From contig JAKQBV010000630.1 of assembly GCA_029573925.1 (NCBI GenBank), positions 1 to 17,135 on the forward strand: DNA of 17,135 bases, written 5' to 3'. This DNA is from a bacterium. GTDB lineage: Bacteria > UBP15 > UBA6099. Below are positions 12,458 through 17,135 of this stretch, piece by piece. The notes under the pieces are model-generated. The model made no database searches. It saw only the letters and a program-made list of their open reading frames with translations, and was not told the origin of the DNA. The stretch's first letter is position 1, and each line of letters begins with the position of its first letter. Both the position numbers and the translations under genes were made by a program.

Positions 12458-15400
12458 TCAATCGAACCTAGTATTCAGCGTCGCTCTCAGGTTTGTCGTT
12501 GATTTTGTCCCAGGCGTTTCGCTCTTCACCAAGTCCCTTTTGAAAGTGAGGCTGAAACTGGTCAAGGCGTTGAGCTGGTACGACGTGTTCAAGCCAAGAG
12601 ACGTGGTGCGAGACGGAATGGTTCCGCCTTTGTGGTCTTGGCTCATATTGAAGCCGACGTTTATGTTGTTGCGCCACAAGTAGTTCCCGGTCATCGAGAA
12701 CTTATGGTTAAAACTGGCGGGCGTCCTGTTGTAGCTCACCGCTACCGTCCCCTTTGACGACGGGGCCACCGTCATCGCCAGCGTGTCCGTGGCCGTTCTG
12801 GTTTTGGTTTCGGCGGATGTCGTCGTAGCCGGACGTTCGCTGCTCTGGTTGTTGTTTATCCAGCTTGCGCTCTTGATTTTTCCTTTTGTCGGCGCGTATG
12901 TGAGGCGAAGGTTCCGGGTGTCGGACTTGTTCCATCCTGTCCCCGATCCTGACACGTTTCTCGTGAAAGTCGGAATCATAGCCATTTTCCACGGGAGGCG
13001 GATATTCATAGTTAGGTTTCGGGAGTCGCTGGAGCTTGAGTAGGTTTCAGACGGAGTGCGGGTTTTGCTGAATGTCAGATTTACCCCGCTGAACCTTCGC
13101 CAATCCTTTAGAACTTTGAAGTTGTAGTTCGATGTTTCCTGAACGGTGGTCTTGCCGGCGCTTCCGGAAGCGCTTCTTGCCAGAGTGGCGTTGATGTCCA
13201 TTAGTTCCAGAGGCCTGTAGTTGAGCGTGTAGTTGTTCGTTCGGCCCACCACGTCCTTGACGGACGCCTGCTCAGACCTTGTGCGGTTGTCCTTGAAGTC
13301 CAGAATCAACCCGATGTTTCTGCGCGGCTTGAAGTTTATGTTCAGCGACTTTCCCAGCGCGCTGGTGTCGAGATCGCTTTTGCCCGCATTCTTCTTGTCC
13401 AGCAGGCTTAATCCCGAAGTTATCGCCAGAAGGTCTTTCATGAAGCTGTTCGTCATCGCCACCGACGTCGAGTTCTCAGTGGTTTCCGCCACGGTCTCCG
13501 AGGCCGTGCCCATCGAGCTTGCGTTCATCCTGTCCACGATGCTGGTCTTTATCGTAAAGCCCCTTATGTGTTTTCGTCCGGTGAATGAGGCGTCCACGCC
13601 TTTCGTCACGGACGAGCTTAATGATGACGGTTCTAGAGTGCTCGCGTTTATGCTGCCTGTTTCAGTTTCGTTTCTGGTGAAAGTCAACTGCCATTTCTTC
13701 ACTGTTGTGTTCAATGTCAACAAAGTCGAGTCGGTGTTCGCCAGAGCCGATTTCGAGCCGCCCACGCTGGTGTCGAAGAACGGGTCGGTGAAGCCTTTGG
13801 TCAGGCTGACTTTGACCAGTTTTCCATTGTAATTCGCTCTCAGGCTGTGTTTGCTTCCCTCGACGATCGATCCTAGCACGCGGTTGTAGATATAGCTAAC
13901 TTCGAGTTGGTCGAACTTGCGGGGGAAGTAGTGTCCGCTGTCGGCGAAGCCAAGGTCGTAAGTGAAACCGCCGGGGAGAAGCCCGACGGCGCGACGGACA
14001 AGGACTACCCTTCCGTCCGCCCGTTCCTCCCTCACGTAAAGCCTGCTTATCTCGAACGTCTCGGCCTGATATTTTATCTTGTTGGTTCCCGTCAGCGGGT
14101 CGTAGCAGTCATTTCCGGGGTCCAATCCCTCTTGGTCGCATAGGCAGGAGTTGATGGGGTTGGCGTCCACGCGCTCGCAGTGGCGAACCATCACTTTGAC
14201 AGAGCCTACGATATTGCCGTTCGGCAAGTTGCACGTCAGCGTCCTGTCTGCCGCGTTCGTTCCGTCGTAAACGCAAAGGCTTCCCGTTTCCTTGCCGCCG
14301 AGCGTGTACGAGTCGGCGTCTATCGTCACCGTCTCCTCTCCGGAGCCGTAGGAGGCCGCGAGGTCTGAGTTGGTGAGCGCGTATTCTCCCTCGACGGTCA
14401 GACGCCTGCCGAGGTTGGCCGACGCCGTCAAACCCAGAGCCGTCTTTTCGAACTCCGACCCAACCGACGACTCCATCGGCGTTGTGAAATATCTTATTTT
14501 AAGGTATCTGTAATCCTTGTATCTGGGGTCGGTATTCGGCAGGTTCACCCAGTTTGAAAACTTGAGGAACGAATCGGTTCCGGCGTCGTAGAATTGATAG
14601 AATACGGACATGTTGTCTAGCGTCTTGTCATAGTCGCCCGGGCAAAACGTCGTGTCGTCCGACCTAACGATGGTCGTTCCGCCCCCCCTCACCGCTTGAG
14701 TCAGCCCGTTGCAGATTGCCACATCGTCCCACTTTTCCTCGTATGAGTCGGTGTCGGACAGCAGGACGGTCTCGCTGCCGGGGAACGCGTTCGACGGCCA
14801 CGACCAGTACGTTCCCATCGTCGAACTGTCTGCCGTGTCGAACCCGTTGTCAGGGATCCTGTACACCATGTATCCTTGAGAGGATATCTGTTCGGGATTG
14901 AAGTATGAGTATTTTATTGATATCTGACCGTATATGCCGCTTCCGGTTACGCCCCTTTCGACATGGAACCTGCCGTGAAGGTAGCTTCGATGTCCCGCAT
15001 ATACAGGCCCGCCGCTAACGCTCGGATTATAGGTGTTGCCGCCATGCGAGACAGTCACCGATCCTTTCAGAATATAGGCTTGTGTCAGGTTCACCACGGC
15101 GCAGGTTTTGCTCGTGTTGTATGGGCAGGGGACCTGCTCGACGGAGCTGTGAGAGACGTCCACAAGCTCCTCGCCGTCGAGGATGACCGAGGTGCTTTTG
15201 GGCGCGGAAGCGACGCGGTACACCGCCCCCACTTTAAATTTATCGTTCCTTCCGGCCGCATCCGTCTTTTTATACGACAGCCTGTATGCCCGCAGGTTCC
15301 CGGTAGAGAACAGGAACGACGTCTCTTCATAGCTTATCGAGCGTTTTTCGCCGGACGGAACCGGATCGACGAAGTATATCTCCCCCGTCCTGTAGTTGAC

Positions 15401-17135
15401 GGTGTACTGCGATGCCGCAATCTCGGTTCCGTCCGATTTGAATATGTGGATGGTTCCGGGGATTATCATTCCCGCGTTGAATTTGTACGGGCCTGTGATA
15501 TTCTGGCCGTCGGGGAGAGCGGAGAACTTCGTGCTGGATCTGGATTCGGCGAGCAGCGCCGCGAACTCCACTCCCCCGGACTTGTAGTCGAATTGCATGC
15601 CGTTTATCTTCTGCCGGTCCATGCTTACCATCGTTCCGCTCTCGAAATTTGTGTAGAAGTCTCCGAACCTGACAGTTCCGTACTTGCTTGCCACTTCGAC
15701 ATCCAGATGCTGTTCCGGCTGGCCGGGGCTGTCGCTCATGTTCCCGTTCACCGTCATACCGTTTCTGAAGCTGCCGTCGAGATAGACGTTCCACGCCTGC
15801 TGAAGGTTCAGCTTTTCGACCTTGGTGTCCACCGTTGTGTGGTCTTCTTTGCTGGAGCCGACCAGCGACTTCCTGTCTATGCTCGCCCTGTCGAGCGTCA
15901 ACTGCATGTTGCCGGTTATCTTGAAAGTGCCAGAACAGAGCGACGGAGGAAGGGACTCGTCGCACCCCTTCTGAGAGGAGTCTATGGTGATCAAGGCGTT
16001 GCGGACGTGCTGGGTTCCTTTGCTAACCGGGACCATCGCGTCTATCATCTCTACGGGGATATTCTGTCCTGAGCGGAGACCTTTAAACAGGAGGGTGGCC
16101 ACCGTCATAGGAGCCTTCGTCTCTCCCGCCGCCGCCGTCAGGTTGGCCAGAAGGGCCAGCTTGATCTCGCCCTTCGCCTTGTCCACCCTGTTTGAGAAAG
16201 GCAAACTGAAGATGCTGCGGTAGTCCCACCTGCGCGCGCCGTCTATTATCGAGCGGAGAGTGTCCGCGCTAGCGTCCGGCGGAGCTGCTTGTCCCATCTC
16301 CTCCATCATCTTGAGCAACTGCGCGCGCGTCATGTCGTCCAGCGGCTCGAGCACTTCGACGGACGTCGTCTCCCTTCCCAGCCTGTCAGTCAGCATGAGA
16401 TATCTGGGGTCGTATTTTATCGTCACCTCGATTCCGGTCATGGTTTCGTATTCCGGGAACTTGTCTATCACGATGTCCAGCCGGGTCCACTGGTTGACGC
16501 CGATTCGGACCTGCCTCTTGCTGAACCCGATGACGACGTCCGCTGATTTTTCGTCTTGGGCTTTGTCTAGAGCGCGCATGCCCATATCCATAAGGGCAAG
16601 CTCCTGATCGAGCGAGGAGCCTCGCGGCCCGGCTGCGGCCGTCTCGAACAGGCTCTCCCGCGCGCCCGTCCGCAGCAGCGCGTTGTCGCCCGCCAGCGTC
16701 GCGTACAACAACGGGTCAGCGCTCTCCCCTTCGTATCCCAACAGCCTGACGTATCCGGGGTTCGAAGCGCGTTTCTCCTCCTCCCCGAACAAAGCGGTCG
16801 AAGAGAAACTCACGAACGTCGCCCCCGGCCTTTTCATCCTGAACGGAGCTTTGAGAAAAACAACCCTGCCGCCGGGAGGCTCGTTCGCGCGCGCGTGAAA
16901 AACCACCGTGCCCGTTTCGGGCGACACCTTGAATTTCTCGACCATGCTGAAAAGAGCGTCGGCGGCGTACAGGTTGCGGTCGGGCAAAAACTCTATCATC
17001 GCCGGGTCCGCGCTCAGCGAGCACTGCGCGCCGACGGCCGGGTCCGTCCCCTGTTCCATCGTTATCTTAAGGTAGGCAACCTCGCCCACCCTCGCCGCCG
17101 CGCCGCCCACGACTTCAAGCTCGAACACCGCCGCG
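12458..17135 (-). CDS. Very large surface / outer-membrane protein with cohesin-like modules and beta-barrel-like region (partial at the N-terminus)
   Basis: About 1558 residues are visible; the reading frame stays open to the window edge, so the start and signal peptide lie outside. The first visible residues AAVFELEVVG suggest that the mature N-terminus is very near (numbering here takes the codon at 17128 as residue 1). Residues about 1-110 and 196-385 resemble cohesin-type beta modules (RVGEVAYLKI, then TRLDIVIDKFPEYETMTGIEVTIKYDPRYL). From about 400 on the protein is Ser/Thr/Asn-rich, with alternating hydrophobic strands typical of a beta-barrel or beta-prism surface protein. A box GPYKF...DGTEI...YTVNYRTGEIYF (546-586) is of the type seen in SprA-like and other large diderm surface proteins. 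The end (TSFSLTFKRD...LNTRFD) has a penultimate Phe, as in outer-membrane proteins, though the last residue is Asp. There are two Cys at 389/398 and ten more between 668 and 1008. It heads a likely operon with GH2 and the small membrane protein. Confidence 0.75.
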   Translation of the reverse strand, partial: AAVFELEVVGGAAARVGEVAYLKITMEQGTDPAVGAQCSLSADPAMIEFLPDRNLYAADALFSMVEKFKVSPETGTVVFHARANEPPGGRVVFLKAPFRMKRPGATFVSFSSTALFGEEEKRASNPGYVRLLGYEGESADPLLYATLAGDNALLRTGARESLFETAAAGPRGSSLDQELALMDMGMRALDKAQDEKSADVVIGFSKRQVRIGVNQWTRLDIVIDKFPEYETMTGIEVTIKYDPRYLMLTDRLGRETTSVEVLEPLDDMTRAQLLKMMEEMGQAAPPDASADTLRSIIDGARRWDYRSIFSLPFSNRVDKAKGEIKLALLANLTAAAGETKAPMTVATLLFKGLRSGQNIPVEMIDAMVPVSKGTQHVRNALITIDSSQKGCDESLPPSLCSGTFKITGNMQLTLDRASIDRKSLVGSSKEDHTTVDTKVEKLNLQQAWNVYLDGSFRNGMTVNGNMSDSPGQPEQHLDVEVASKYGTVRFGDFYTNFESGTMVSMDRQKINGMQFDYKSGGVEFAALLAESRSSTKFSALPDGQNITGPYKFNAGMIIPGTIHIFKSDGTEIAASQYTVNYRTGEIYFVDPVPSGEKRSISYEETSFLFSTGNLRAYRLSYKKTDAAGRNDKFKVGAVYRVASAPKSTSVILDGEELVDVSHSSVEQVPCPYNTSKTCAVVNLTQAYILKGSVTVSHGGNTYNPSVSGGPVYAGHRSYLHGRFHVERGVTGSGIYGQISIKYSYFNPEQISSQGYMVYRIPDNGFDTADSSTMGTYWSWPSNAFPGSETVLLSDTDSYEEKWDDVAICNGLTQAVRGGGTTIVRSDDTTFCPGDYDKTLDNMSVFYQFYDAGTDSFLKFSNWVNLPNTDPRYKDYRYLKIRYFTTPMESSVGSEFEKTALGLTASANLGRRLTVEGEYALTNSDLAASYGSGEETVTIDADSYTLGGKETGSLCVYDGTNAADRTLTCNLPNGNIVGSVKVMVRHCERVDANPINSCLCDQEGLDPGNDCYDPLTGTNKIKYQAETFEISRLYVREERADGRVVLVRRAVGLLPGGFTYDLGFADSGHYFPRKFDQLEVSYIYNRVLGSIVEGSKHSLRANYNGKLVKVSLTKGFTDPFFDTSVGGSKSALANTDSTLLTLNTTVKKWQLTFTRNETETGSINASTLEPSSLSSSVTKGVDASFTGRKHIRGFTIKTSIVDRMNASSMGTASETVAETTENSTSVAMTNSFMKDLLAITSGLSLLDKKNAGKSDLDTSALGKSLNINFKPRRNIGLILDFKDNRTRSEQASVKDVVGRTNNYTLNYRPLELMDINATLARSASGSAGKTTVQETSNYNFKVLKDWRRFSGVNLTFSKTRTPSETYSSSSDSRNLTMNIRLPWKMAMIPTFTRNVSGSGTGWNKSDTRNLRLTYAPTKGKIKSASWINNNQSSERPATTTSAETKTRTATDTLAMTVAPSSKGTVAVSYNRTPASFNHKFSMTGNYLWRNNINVGFNMSQDHKGGTIPSRTTSLGLNTSYQLNALTSFSLTFKRDLVKSETPGTKSTTNLRATLNTRFD

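Noticed and set aside
14963..16072. Long (369-codon) open frame on the + strand
   Set aside because: It lies entirely antisense to the large surface-protein gene, has no recognisable family, and its composition is that of a reverse-complement shadow. The minus frame shows clear domain and strand patterns.

Overview
The window is a high-GC, densely coded bacterial chromosome segment with twelve supportable protein genes in both orientations. No tRNA, rRNA, CRISPR array, transposase or phage gene was seen. The large protein at the right end looks like an exported outer-membrane-type beta protein, which points to a diderm (Gram-negative type) organism. Good sigma-70-like promoters and GGAGG ribosome binding sites fit an ordinary bacterium. 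I cannot name the phylum from the sequence alone.

Layout, left to right. Positions 1-520 (-) hold the N-terminal part of an EF-G-like GTPase with altered guanine-recognition residues. It is divergent from a PilZ-type protein at 627-1292 (+), which has its own clear promoter. A 262-base convergent gap follows, with inverted repeats. Next is a leftward three-gene operon driven by a strong promoter at 3387-3415. In transcription order it encodes a pyruvate-kinase alpha/beta-domain-like protein, an unrecognised 97-aa protein and a double-hotdog MaoC-type dehydratase. Divergent from it, 3539-8280 (+) is a tight four-gene operon: a GT2 glycosyltransferase, a radical SAM/SPASM protein, an 11-helix membrane protein of GT-C-like appearance, and an ARPP-1 (DUF6569) family protein. 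The first three overlap by 4 and 8 bases. A terminator-like structure and a hairpin-rich 270-base gap separate this from a tandem split-barrel flavin/PPOX-type protein (-) and a divergent Maf nucleotide pyrophosphatase (+).

The right third (10184-17135, -) encodes a very large cell-surface protein with two cohesin-like modules followed by a long beta-strand-rich region. Downstream on the same strand are a cytoplasmic family 2 glycoside hydrolase and a small membrane protein whose start codon overlaps the hydrolase stop.

The most unusual units are two. One is the GT2 / radical SAM / membrane GT-C-like / ARPP-1 operon, which looks like an undescribed lipid-linked sugar or surface-modification pathway. 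The other is the cohesin-like plus beta-barrel-like surface protein, with cysteine-containing loops and a GH2 enzyme next to it. Function for both is inferred from family and context, not demonstrated.
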